From an uncultured beta proteobacterium (lineage in GTDB: Bacteria; Pseudomonadota; Gammaproteobacteria; Burkholderiales; Burkholderiaceae_C): a stretch of DNA of 5,712 nucleotides. The notes beneath the pieces are model-generated. The model made no database searches and had not been told where the DNA came from. It saw only the letters and a program-made list of their open reading frames with translations. Both the position numbers and the translations under genes were made by a program. The stretch lies in assembly GCA_903834645.1 (NCBI GenBank), contig CAILKA010000306.1, positions 1 through 5,712 on the forward strand, written 5' to 3'. This document shows positions 1-5,712 of this stretch, one piece after another (positions within the stretch are counted from its first letter, which is position 1; each line of letters begins with the position of its first letter).

Positions 1-893
1 CGCACCGCAGCGAGTTCTGCATCGACAAGCTCTATTCCCCCGATGGCCCCACCGGGCGCCTGGGGCTGCTCGAGCTGCGTGCCTTCGAGATGCCGCCCCA
101 TGCGCGCAGGAGCCTGGCGCAGCAGCTGCTGCTGCGCGCGCTGGTGGCCTGGTTCTGGCGCGAGCCCTACCGCGGCCGCGGCGCCACGCGCCTGACGCGC
201 TGGGGCACGGCGCTGCATGACCGCTTCCTGCTGCCCACCTTCGTGTGGAGCGACTTCGAGGATGCGCTGGCCGAGCTGCGCGCAGCCGGCTTCGGCTTCG
301 ACCCCGCCTGGTTCGCGCCGCACTTCGAGTTCCGCTTCCCGCTCTTGGGCGAGCTCGCCACGCACGGCGTGGGCCTGACGCTGCGCGCCGCGCTCGAGCC
401 CTGGCACGTGATGGGCGAGGAGGGCTCGGCCGGGGGCACGGTGCGCTACGTCGACTCGTCGCTGGAGCGGCTGGAGCTCAAGGTGGCAGGGCTCAACGGT
501 AACCGGCATGTCGTGACGGTCAACGGGCAGGCGGTGCCGCTGCAGCCCACCGGTCGCGCGGGCGAATATGTCTGTGGCGTGCGCTACCGGGCCTGGCAGC
601 CGTCTTCTGCCCTGCATCCGACGATCGGCGTGCATGCGCCGCTCACCTTCGACCTGGTGGACACGTGGCTGGAGCGGTCGCTCGGTGGTTGCCGCTACCA
701 CGTGGCGCACCCGGGCGGGCGCAACCACGAGACCTTCCCGGTCAACGCCTACGAGGCGCAGAGCCGGCGTCTGGCGCGCTTCTTCGCCTTCGGGCACACG
801 CCCGGGCACGTGGTGGCGGCGCCTGCGCAGCCGAGCCTGGAGTTCCCCTTCACGCTCGACCTGCGCCGGGCAGCAGACGCGGGGCCCGCTTGA
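1..893 (+). CDS. Transglutaminase/DUF2126 family protein, C-terminal part (5' end outside window)
   Basis: This is the 3' end of a large gene. The reading frame is open from the window edge (first full codon at base 3) to a TGA at 891-893, giving 296 visible residues. The sequence matches the conserved C-terminal DUF2126 region: it opens with HRSEFCIDKLYSPDG and LLELRAFEMPPH, continues with LLLRALVAWFWREPYRGRG, GTALHDRFLLP and FDPAWFAPHFEFRFP, and ends with HPGGRNHETFPVNAYEA (from base 708) and FFAFGHTPG. Family members are roughly 1,100 residues with a transglutaminase-like cysteine protease/transferase domain at the N-terminus. That domain is not visible here and is inferred. The ATG at base 90 is an internal methionine, because conserved family sequence continues upstream of it. 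The stop overlaps the TTG start of the next gene by 4 bases. The role is unknown, presumably processing or transfer of an amide-linked substrate made by the neighbouring ATP-grasp proteins. Family assignment is secure; function is inferred. Confidence 0.93.
   Translation, partial: HRSEFCIDKLYSPDGPTGRLGLLELRAFEMPPHARRSLAQQLLLRALVAWFWREPYRGRGATRLTRWGTALHDRFLLPTFVWSDFEDALAELRAAGFGFDPAWFAPHFEFRFPLLGELATHGVGLTLRAALEPWHVMGEEGSAGGTVRYVDSSLERLELKVAGLNGNRHVVTVNGQAVPLQPTGRAGEYVCGVRYRAWQPSSALHPTIGVHAPLTFDLVDTWLERSLGGCRYHVAHPGGRNHETFPVNAYEAQSRRLARFFAFGHTPGHVVAAPAQPSLEFPFTLDLRRAADAGPA
890..893 (+). other. TTGA start/stop overlap between DUF2126 and ATP-grasp/alpha-E genes
   Basis: The TGA stop of gene 1 (891-893) shares bases with a TTG codon (890-892) that opens the frame of gene 2. 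The other two junctions, at 3415-3418 and 4398-4401, are ATGA. The same 4-base geometry at all three junctions supports TTG as a real start and suggests coupled translation. GCGGGG at 879-884 is the only ribosome-binding-like sequence ahead of it. Confidence 0.7.
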
Positions 894-3418
894 AGCAGGC
901 GCAGTCCCTCGAGGCGTTGCCGTCGTGGCTGGCGGCGGCCGGCCCGCCGGTGGCCGGCGCCTGGGACGAAGCGCGAGCGGCTGACGGCATGCTGCGCCCG
1001 GCGTGGGCGCGCCTGGCGCAGCACTTGCCCGAGGTTCCGGCCGGCCTCACGCGCAGCGCCGACCTCGACCGCCGGCAGCAGGCGCTGGCCGCGCAGATCC
1101 GCCGCGACGGCATCACGCACAACGTCTTCGGCCGCGAGGGCGTGGCCGCGCGCGCCTGGTCGCTCGAGCTGCTGCCGCTGCTGATCGAGCCGGCCGACTG
1201 GGCCGAACTCAGCGCCGGCCTGGAGCAGCGCGCCACCTTGCTCGAGCGCATGCTGGCGGACCTGTACGGGCCGCAGCGCCTGCTGCACGAGGGGCTGCTG
1301 CCGCCCGCGCTGGTGCTGCGCCACCCGGGCTACCTGCGCCCGATGCAGGGCGTGGCGCCCCCGGGCGCACAGCGCCTGCTGGTGGTGGCCTTCGACCTCG
1401 CGCGCGGACCCGATGGACGCTGGTGGGTCGTCGCGCAGCGCACGCAGGGGCCCTCGGGCCTGGGCTACGTGCTGCACAACCGGCTGCTGGTGTCGGCGCA
1501 GTTTCCCGAGGCCTTTCGCGAACTGCGGGTGCAGCATCTGGCCAGCAGCTACCGCCGGCTGCTCGATGCGCTGGAGCGGCCGGCGCGCGCCCTGGCCGGC
1601 GGTGAGCCGCCTCGGCTGGCGCTGCTCACCCCGGGGCCCTACAGCGAGACCTGGTTCGAGCAGGCATACCTCGCCCGCTACCTCGGCCTCACCCTGGTCG
1701 AGGGTGGCGATCTGACGGTGCGCGGCGAGCAGCTCTTCCTGAAGACGATCCAGGGCCTGGAGCGCGTGCACGGGCTGCTGCGCCGGGTCGATGACGACTG
1801 GTGCGACCCGCTGGAGCTGCGGGCCGATTCGGCGCTGGGCGTGCCCGGCCTGCTGCAGGCGGTGCGGGCCGGGCAGGTGGCAATGGCCAACGCGCTGGGC
1901 AGTGCCTTCCTCGAGTCGCCCGCGATCCAGGGCTTCCTGCCGGCGATTGCCGCGCGCCTGCTCGGCCAGCCGCTGCGCATGCCCTCGCTGCCCACCTGGT
2001 GGTGCGGCGAGGCCGCCGCCTGGTCCGACGTGCGCGACACACTCGACGACAAGCTGCTGCGCAGCACCTTTCCGCAAGGCGGGCGCACCTCACAGGTCTT
2101 CGAGCAGGTCCAGGCGGCCGTGGAGCGAGACCCCGATGCCTGGACGGTGCAGGGTCGGCTGGCCTTCTCGCGCGCCCCGATCTGGAGCGAGGGCTCCCTC
2201 ATGGTGCGCCCCGCGATGGTGCGGGTGTACGCCATCGCCGGGCCCGAGGGTGGCTGGACACTGATGCCCGGTGCCATGACGCGCGTGGCGCGAGGCGGGG
2301 AGGGCAGCGTGTCGATGCAGCGCGGCGGCACGAGCCTGGACACCTGGGTGCTGACCGACGGCCCGGTGGACCGCTACACGATGCTGCCCGGCCGGCTCTC
2401 GGTGGACGAGGTGCGGGCTCGGCGTGGGCCGGTGGGCAGCCGCATGGGGGAGAACCTCTACTGGCTCGGTCGCTACACCGAGCGCACCGAGCAGCAGGTG
2501 CGGCTGGCCCAGGTGGTGCTGCCGCTGGGAGCCGGAGACGGGCCGGCGCAGCCGGCCGTGCTGCGCGCCGCTTCGCAGCTGGCCGCGCACATCGGGATCG
2601 TGCCGCCAGGCACGCCCACCCTCGTGCAGGCCCCGCGCGTCTTCGAGCGCGCGCTGGCCGCCGCCGCGGGCGACGAATCGGGCGCCTGGAGCGTAGCCTT
2701 CAACCTGGCCGCGCTCGAGCGCGCCTCCCAGGCCTTGCGCGAACGGCTGTCGCCGGCACACTGGGGGCTGATCCGCACGATGCGAGAGGGATTCCGGGTT
2801 GCCCTGCAGGCCGGCCCAGGTGCGCTGGCCGGGCCGGCGCAGCTGCTGGCCGCGCTCGACGCGCTTGCGCTGCAGCTCACGGCGCTGGCAGGCCAGCAGG
2901 CCGACCGCATGACGCGCGATGCCGGCTGGCGCCTGCTCACGATCGGGCGGCTCATCGAGCGCCTCATCGGCATGAGCCAGGCGCTGCAGGATTTCCTGGC
3001 CCAGGGCGCGCTCGACCCCGCTCACGGCCTGGGGCAGGGCCTGGACCCGCTGCTCGAGTTCTTCGACAGCACCATCACCTTTCGCGGCCGCTACCAGCGC
3101 CGCGCCGACTTGCTGGCGGTGGTGGACCTGCTGGTGCTCGACGACACGAACCCGCGTGCGCTGGCCGGCCTCCTGCGCCGCCTGCGCACCGAGGTGCCCA
3201 AGTTGCCCGGGCCTGCGGCGAGCCTGCTGGCCGACTGGCCAGCCCGGGGTGCAGGCATCGAGCTGGAGGCGCTCGATGGCCTGGACGACGAGGCGATCGG
3301 GGCGCGTGTGCAGGAGCTGGCCGCGCAGTGGGAGGCGCGCGCCCTCGCGCTGGCCGAGGCCATCGGGCACCGGCACTTTGCCCTCGCCGACGGGCCCGAG
3401 CAGGTGCAGCAGGCATGA
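890..3418 (+). CDS. Circularly permuted ATP-grasp / alpha-E (DUF403) fusion protein
   Basis: An 842-residue two-domain protein. Residues about 35-515 form a circularly permuted ATP-grasp domain (COG2308 type): DGITHNVF at 73-80, QGPSGLGYVLHNR from 186, TPGPYSETWFEQ from 247, RRVDDD at 298-303 and PTWWCGE before a TLDD segment. Residues about 517-842 form the helical alpha-E domain (COG2307 type): MGENLYWLGRYTER at 519-532, WRLLTIGRLIERL from 680, STITFRGRY at 727-735 and DDTNPR at 751-756. ATP-grasp enzymes activate carboxylates as acyl phosphates to form amide bonds; alpha-E is the usual genomic and fusion partner, with no proven activity. I chose TTG at 890 because it overlaps the upstream stop as TTGA, has a G-rich stretch 5 bases upstream, and keeps family-like sequence around residues 25-40 (DEARAADGMLRPAW). 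The first in-frame ATG after it (989, residue 34) would cut into that block, and the in-frame ATG at 665 lies deep inside gene 1. Compared with gene 4, likely ATP-binding residues differ (A182-Q-R184, R391). It is cytoplasmic; no signal peptide or membrane segment is seen. Confidence 0.93.
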   Translation: MKQAQSLEALPSWLAAAGPPVAGAWDEARAADGMLRPAWARLAQHLPEVPAGLTRSADLDRRQQALAAQIRRDGITHNVFGREGVAARAWSLELLPLLIEPADWAELSAGLEQRATLLERMLADLYGPQRLLHEGLLPPALVLRHPGYLRPMQGVAPPGAQRLLVVAFDLARGPDGRWWVVAQRTQGPSGLGYVLHNRLLVSAQFPEAFRELRVQHLASSYRRLLDALERPARALAGGEPPRLALLTPGPYSETWFEQAYLARYLGLTLVEGGDLTVRGEQLFLKTIQGLERVHGLLRRVDDDWCDPLELRADSALGVPGLLQAVRAGQVAMANALGSAFLESPAIQGFLPAIAARLLGQPLRMPSLPTWWCGEAAAWSDVRDTLDDKLLRSTFPQGGRTSQVFEQVQAAVERDPDAWTVQGRLAFSRAPIWSEGSLMVRPAMVRVYAIAGPEGGWTLMPGAMTRVARGGEGSVSMQRGGTSLDTWVLTDGPVDRYTMLPGRLSVDEVRARRGPVGSRMGENLYWLGRYTERTEQQVRLAQVVLPLGAGDGPAQPAVLRAASQLAAHIGIVPPGTPTLVQAPRVFERALAAAAGDESGAWSVAFNLAALERASQALRERLSPAHWGLIRTMREGFRVALQAGPGALAGPAQLLAALDALALQLTALAGQQADRMTRDAGWRLLTIGRLIERLIGMSQALQDFLAQGALDPAHGLGQGLDPLLEFFDSTITFRGRYQRRADLLAVVDLLVLDDTNPRALAGLLRRLRTEVPKLPGPAASLLADWPARGAGIELEALDGLDDEAIGARVQELAAQWEARALALAEAIGHRHFALADGPEQVQQA

Positions 3419-4401
3419 CCTCGCCAGCCGCCGTGGCCACGCCCGTGCCCGTCACCCTCGAGGTCGTGCACGAGACCCGCTACGACTACGGCGCACCGGT
3501 GTCGCTCGCCCACCACCTGGCGCACCTGCAGCCGTTGGCCGACGCGGCGCAGGCCGTGCACGCCCACACGGTGCAGATCGGGCCCACGCCCACCTACCGG
3601 CATGCCGGTACCGACGCCTTCGGCAACGGCTGCCTGCACTTCATGCTCGCGCAGCCACACCGCGCGCTCGTGGTGCGCGCCACGAGCGTGGTGGCGGTGG
3701 CACCGCGCTTTGCCGCGCTGCGGCCCGAGGCATCGATCCCCTGGGACGAACTGGCGGCGCAGCTGCGCTACGTGGCCTGCGCCCCCTTCGAGCCGGCCCT
3801 GGCCTTTGCCCAGCCTTCTCCCTACGTGCCGCGGCTGGAGGCGCTTCAGGCCTGGGCTCGACCGTCCTTCCCGGCTGGGCGTCCGGTTGCGCGGGCGGCA
3901 ATCGAGCTGATGCACCGGCTGCACGCCGAGTTCCGCTACGAGGCGCGCAGCACGCAGGTGGACACGCCGCTGGCCCAGGCCTTTGCGCAGCGCAGCGGCG
4001 TGTGCCAGGACTTCGCCCACCTGCTGGCCGGGGCACTGCGCATGCTCGGGCTGCCGGCGCGCTATGTCAGCGGCTACCTGCGCACCGAAGCCAGCAACGG
4101 GGTGCCGCACATCGGGGCCGATGCCTCGCACGCGTGGGTGCAGGTGTGGGCGCCGGGCACGCCCGGGGTGCCTACCGACGGCTGGCTCGACCTGGATCCC
4201 ACGAACGACCTCGTGCCTGCGGCCGACCACGTGCGCCTGGCCACGGGGCGCGACTACGGCGACGTCGCGCCCCTGCGCGGCGTGATCCGCGGCGGCGGCC
4301 GGCATGAACTGACGGTGGGTGTCACCACCCGCCCCTTCCACCCGTTGCCGGCACCCGGCCCGGGAGTTGCTAATCTGATGGCAGGACAGGTGGCCCGATG
4401 A
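3415..4401 (+). CDS. Bacterial transglutaminase-like cysteine protease/transferase family protein
   Basis: A complete 328-residue protein of the COG1305 transglutaminase-like superfamily. Residues about 13-95 match the bacterial transglutaminase N-terminal beta domain (LEVVHETRYDYGAPVSLAHH, with HETRYDY at 19-25). The core domain follows and shows a full catalytic triad: C197 in RSGVCQDFAHLLAG, H239 in DASHAWVQVW, and D261 in LDLDPTND. Papain-like enzymes of this fold either hydrolyse or transfer amide bonds; in this gene neighbourhood, cleavage or transfer of the ATP-grasp product is the usual proposal, without biochemical proof. No signal peptide is visible, so a cytoplasmic location is likely. 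The ATG at 3415 overlaps the previous stop as ATGA, with an AGGTG ribosome-binding-like sequence at 3402-3406, and places the conserved domain about 12 residues in, as expected. The last 15 or so codons are poorly conserved in character and unusually AT-ended (GGA GTT GCT AAT at 4363-4374). Family and active site are certain; the substrate is unknown. Confidence 0.95.
   Translation: MTSPAAVATPVPVTLEVVHETRYDYGAPVSLAHHLAHLQPLADAAQAVHAHTVQIGPTPTYRHAGTDAFGNGCLHFMLAQPHRALVVRATSVVAVAPRFAALRPEASIPWDELAAQLRYVACAPFEPALAFAQPSPYVPRLEALQAWARPSFPAGRPVARAAIELMHRLHAEFRYEARSTQVDTPLAQAFAQRSGVCQDFAHLLAGALRMLGLPARYVSGYLRTEASNGVPHIGADASHAWVQVWAPGTPGVPTDGWLDLDPTNDLVPAADHVRLATGRDYGDVAPLRGVIRGGGRHELTVGVTTRPFHPLPAPGPGVANLMAGQVAR
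4345..4374 (+). promoter_or_regulatory. Candidate internal promoter ahead of the stand-alone ATP-grasp gene
   Basis: TTGCCG at 4345-4350 (four of six matches to the sigma-70 -35 consensus) is followed after 18 bases by GCTAAT at 4369-4374 (four of six matches to TATAAT). Transcription would start near 4381, just ahead of the ATG at 4398. The match is weak and lies inside the coding tail of the transglutaminase gene. What raises it above chance is that this is a local AT-richer patch in very GC-rich DNA and uses consecutive AT-ended codons (GTT GCT AAT). It could equally be a neutral codon fluctuation. Confidence 0.25.
4383..4393 (+). promoter_or_regulatory. Ribosome-binding site of the stand-alone ATP-grasp gene
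   Basis: The sequence AGGACAGGTGG contains two Shine-Dalgarno-like purine blocks, AGGA at 4383-4386 and AGG at 4388-4390, the latter 7 bases before the ATG at 4398. It supports that start over the in-frame ATG at 4419. It lies within the last codons of the transglutaminase gene, so reinitiation through the ATGA overlap may also contribute. Confidence 0.55.
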
Positions 4402-5712
4402 AGCACCCCTACGACGAGATGCAAGCAGGCGGCGCGGCGCCGGCACCGGCACCGGTACGCGCGCACTACGCCGCCTACGCCCGCTGGCTCGCCTCGCAGC
4501 CCGACGCCGCCATGCGGGCGCGGCGCGAGGAGGCGGAGATGATCTTCCGCCGCGTGGGCATCACCTTCGCCGTCTATGGCGCCAAGGACGAGGACGGCGC
4601 CGGCACCGAGCGGCTGATCCCCTTCGACCTCATCCCGCGCATCATCCCGCGCCACGAGTGGAGCGAGATGGAGCAGGGCCTGCGCCAGCGCGTCACGGCC
4701 CTGAACCGCTTCATCGAGGATGTCTATCACGGCCAGGAGATCCTGCGCGCGGGCATCGTGCCGCGCGAGGTCATCCTCGGCAATGCGCAGTACCGCCCCG
4801 AGATGGCAGGCGTGCAGGTGCCCGGCGGCATCTATACCCACATCGCCGGCATCGACATCGTGCGCGCCGGGCACGCCGACGGCAGCGGCACCTACTACGT
4901 GCTGGAAGACAACCTGCGCGTGCCCAGCGGCGTGAGCTACATGCTCGAGAACCGCAAGATGATGATGCGGCTCTTTCCCGAGCTCTTCACGGCCAACCGT
5001 GTCGCACCCGTGGCCCATTACCCGGACCTGCTGCTCGACTCGCTGCGCGCGGCGGCGCCGGCGGCCGTCAACGAGCCCACGGTGGTGGTGCTCACGCCGG
5101 GCATGTACAACAGCGCCTACTTCGAGCATGCCTTCCTCGCGCAGCAGATGGGGGTGGAGCTTGTCGAGGGGCAGGACCTCTACGTCGACGACGGCTTCGT
5201 GTACATGCGCACCACGCAGGGTCCGCGGCGCGTGGACGTGATCTACCGGCGCGTGGACGACGACTTCCTCGATCCGCGCGCCTTCCGGCCCGACTCGACG
5301 CTCGGCTGCGCCGGGCTGCTGGAGGCCTACCGGCGCGGCAACGTGACGCTGGCCAACGCGATCGGCACTGGCATCGCCGACGACAAGAGCATCTATCCCT
5401 ATGTGCCGAAGATGATCGAGTTCTACCTCGGCGAGCGGCCCATCCTGCACAACGTGCCCACCTACCTGTGCCGCGAGGAGGCCGACCTCAGCCACGTGCT
5501 GGCGCACCTGGACGAACTCGTCGTCAAGGAGGTGCATGGCGCGGGCGGCTACGGCATGCTCGTGGGCCCGGCGGCCACGCGTGCGGAGATCGATTCGTTC
5601 CGCCAGCGGCTGGTTGCGAACCCTTCCAACTACATCGCGCAGCCCACGCTGAGCCTGTCGACCTGCCCGACCTACGTGGAGTCGGGCATCGCCCCGCGCC
5701 ACATCGACCTGC
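4398..5712 (+). CDS. Stand-alone circularly permuted ATP-grasp protein (DUF404/DUF407), 3' end outside window
   Basis: The frame starting with ATG at 4398 stays open to the window edge, giving 438 residues (MKHPYDEMQAGG...). Family members are about 470-490 residues, so only a short C-terminal piece should be missing. After a low-complexity Ala-Pro linker (residues about 12-20) the family landmarks appear in order: ERLIPFDLIPRIIP, LNRFIEDVYH (102-111), LEDNLRVPSGVSYMLENR (169-186), TPGMYNSAYFEHAFLA (from 233), RRVDDDFLDP (284-293), NVPTYLCREEADLSHV, and KEVHGAGGYGM (377-387). The E170-D-N172 motif and K377 with its glycine-rich loop are the expected metal/nucleotide-binding elements of an ATP-grasp fold, so this copy looks catalytically intact. 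The predicted reaction is ATP-dependent carboxylate-amine ligation; the substrate is unknown. The start overlaps the transglutaminase stop as ATGA, with AGGTGG-type ribosome-binding sequence just upstream. Unlike gene 2 it carries no alpha-E domain in the visible part; the missing C-terminus is too short to hold one if length is typical. A second methionine (residue 8) is a less likely start. Confidence 0.94.
   Translation, partial: MKHPYDEMQAGGAAPAPAPVRAHYAAYARWLASQPDAAMRARREEAEMIFRRVGITFAVYGAKDEDGAGTERLIPFDLIPRIIPRHEWSEMEQGLRQRVTALNRFIEDVYHGQEILRAGIVPREVILGNAQYRPEMAGVQVPGGIYTHIAGIDIVRAGHADGSGTYYVLEDNLRVPSGVSYMLENRKMMMRLFPELFTANRVAPVAHYPDLLLDSLRAAAPAAVNEPTVVVLTPGMYNSAYFEHAFLAQQMGVELVEGQDLYVDDGFVYMRTTQGPRRVDVIYRRVDDDFLDPRAFRPDSTLGCAGLLEAYRRGNVTLANAIGTGIADDKSIYPYVPKMIEFYLGERPILHNVPTYLCREEADLSHVLAHLDELVVKEVHGAGGYGMLVGPAATRAEIDSFRQRLVANPSNYIAQPTLSLSTCPTYVESGIAPRHIDL

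Noticed and set aside
665..889. N-terminal extension of the ATP-grasp/alpha-E gene to the ATG at 665
   Set aside because: These 75 codons overlap conserved DUF2126 coding sequence in another frame and give Arg/Ala/Gly-rich sequence unlike the ATP-grasp family.
1801..3414. Plus-strand extension of the transglutaminase frame upstream to an ATG at 1801
   Set aside because: The upstream part translates to Ala/Arg/Gly-rich sequence overlapping the alpha-E gene in another frame. The transglutaminase domain begins right after the ATG at 3415, which has its own ribosome-binding-like sequence.
749..4452. Chain of long minus-strand open frames (749-2077, 2090-3376, 3091-4452) opposite genes 1 to 4
   Set aside because: All are low-complexity antisense translations of well-supported coding sequence, with no family features and no start-site context. 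Such frames are expected in DNA of this GC content.
4435..4457. Short GC-rich tandem (repeated CCGGCA units) near the start of the ATP-grasp gene
   Set aside because: It encodes a simple Ala-Pro linker of a few residues. The copy number is too low to be a repeat element, and it is not a convincing hairpin or binding site.
4254..5702. Long minus-strand open frame (482 codons) opposite the stand-alone ATP-grasp gene
   Set aside because: Its translation is rich in His, Arg, Ala and Val with no recognisable motif. The plus-strand frame from 4398 gives an unmistakable ATP-grasp protein. It is a shadow caused by G/C-ended codons.

Overview
The window is a gap-free stretch of high-GC DNA (about 70% G+C by eye) in which every base is coding and all genes lie on the + strand. 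GC-ended codon use, family-level protein similarity and gene order suggest a betaproteobacterium of the order Burkholderiales (Rubrivivax/Leptothrix-like). That assignment is inference, since no rRNA or other marker gene is present.

Layout: (1) bases 1-893, the C-terminal 296 residues of a large transglutaminase/DUF2126 protein that starts upstream of the window; (2) 890-3418, an 842-residue fusion of a circularly permuted ATP-grasp domain with a C-terminal alpha-E (DUF403) domain; (3) 3415-4401, a complete 328-residue bacterial transglutaminase-like protein with a visible Cys-His-Asp triad; (4) 4398 to the window end, the first 438 residues of a stand-alone circularly permuted ATP-grasp protein (DUF404/DUF407, COG2308 type), still open at the edge. 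Each consecutive pair overlaps by exactly 4 bases (TTGA, ATGA, ATGA), as in a translationally coupled operon.

Together these are the families of a conserved but biochemically uncharacterised bacterial cluster: circularly permuted ATP-grasp, alpha-E and transglutaminase-fold proteins. Comparative genomics has linked it to ATP-dependent amide-bond (peptide or peptide-tag) synthesis and peptide cleavage, sometimes beside the proteasome-like peptidase Anbu. A reasonable model is that the ATP-grasp/alpha-E proteins make an amide-linked product and the transglutaminase-fold proteins cleave or transfer it. The substrate is unknown.

The main points worth a second look are: the two ATP-grasp paralogues align without gaps over about 150 residues yet differ at the likely nucleotide/metal-binding positions; and the tail of gene 3 switches to AT-ended codons just where a promoter-like and ribosome-binding sequence for gene 4 would lie. 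I see no RNA genes, mobile elements, CRISPR arrays or terminators.
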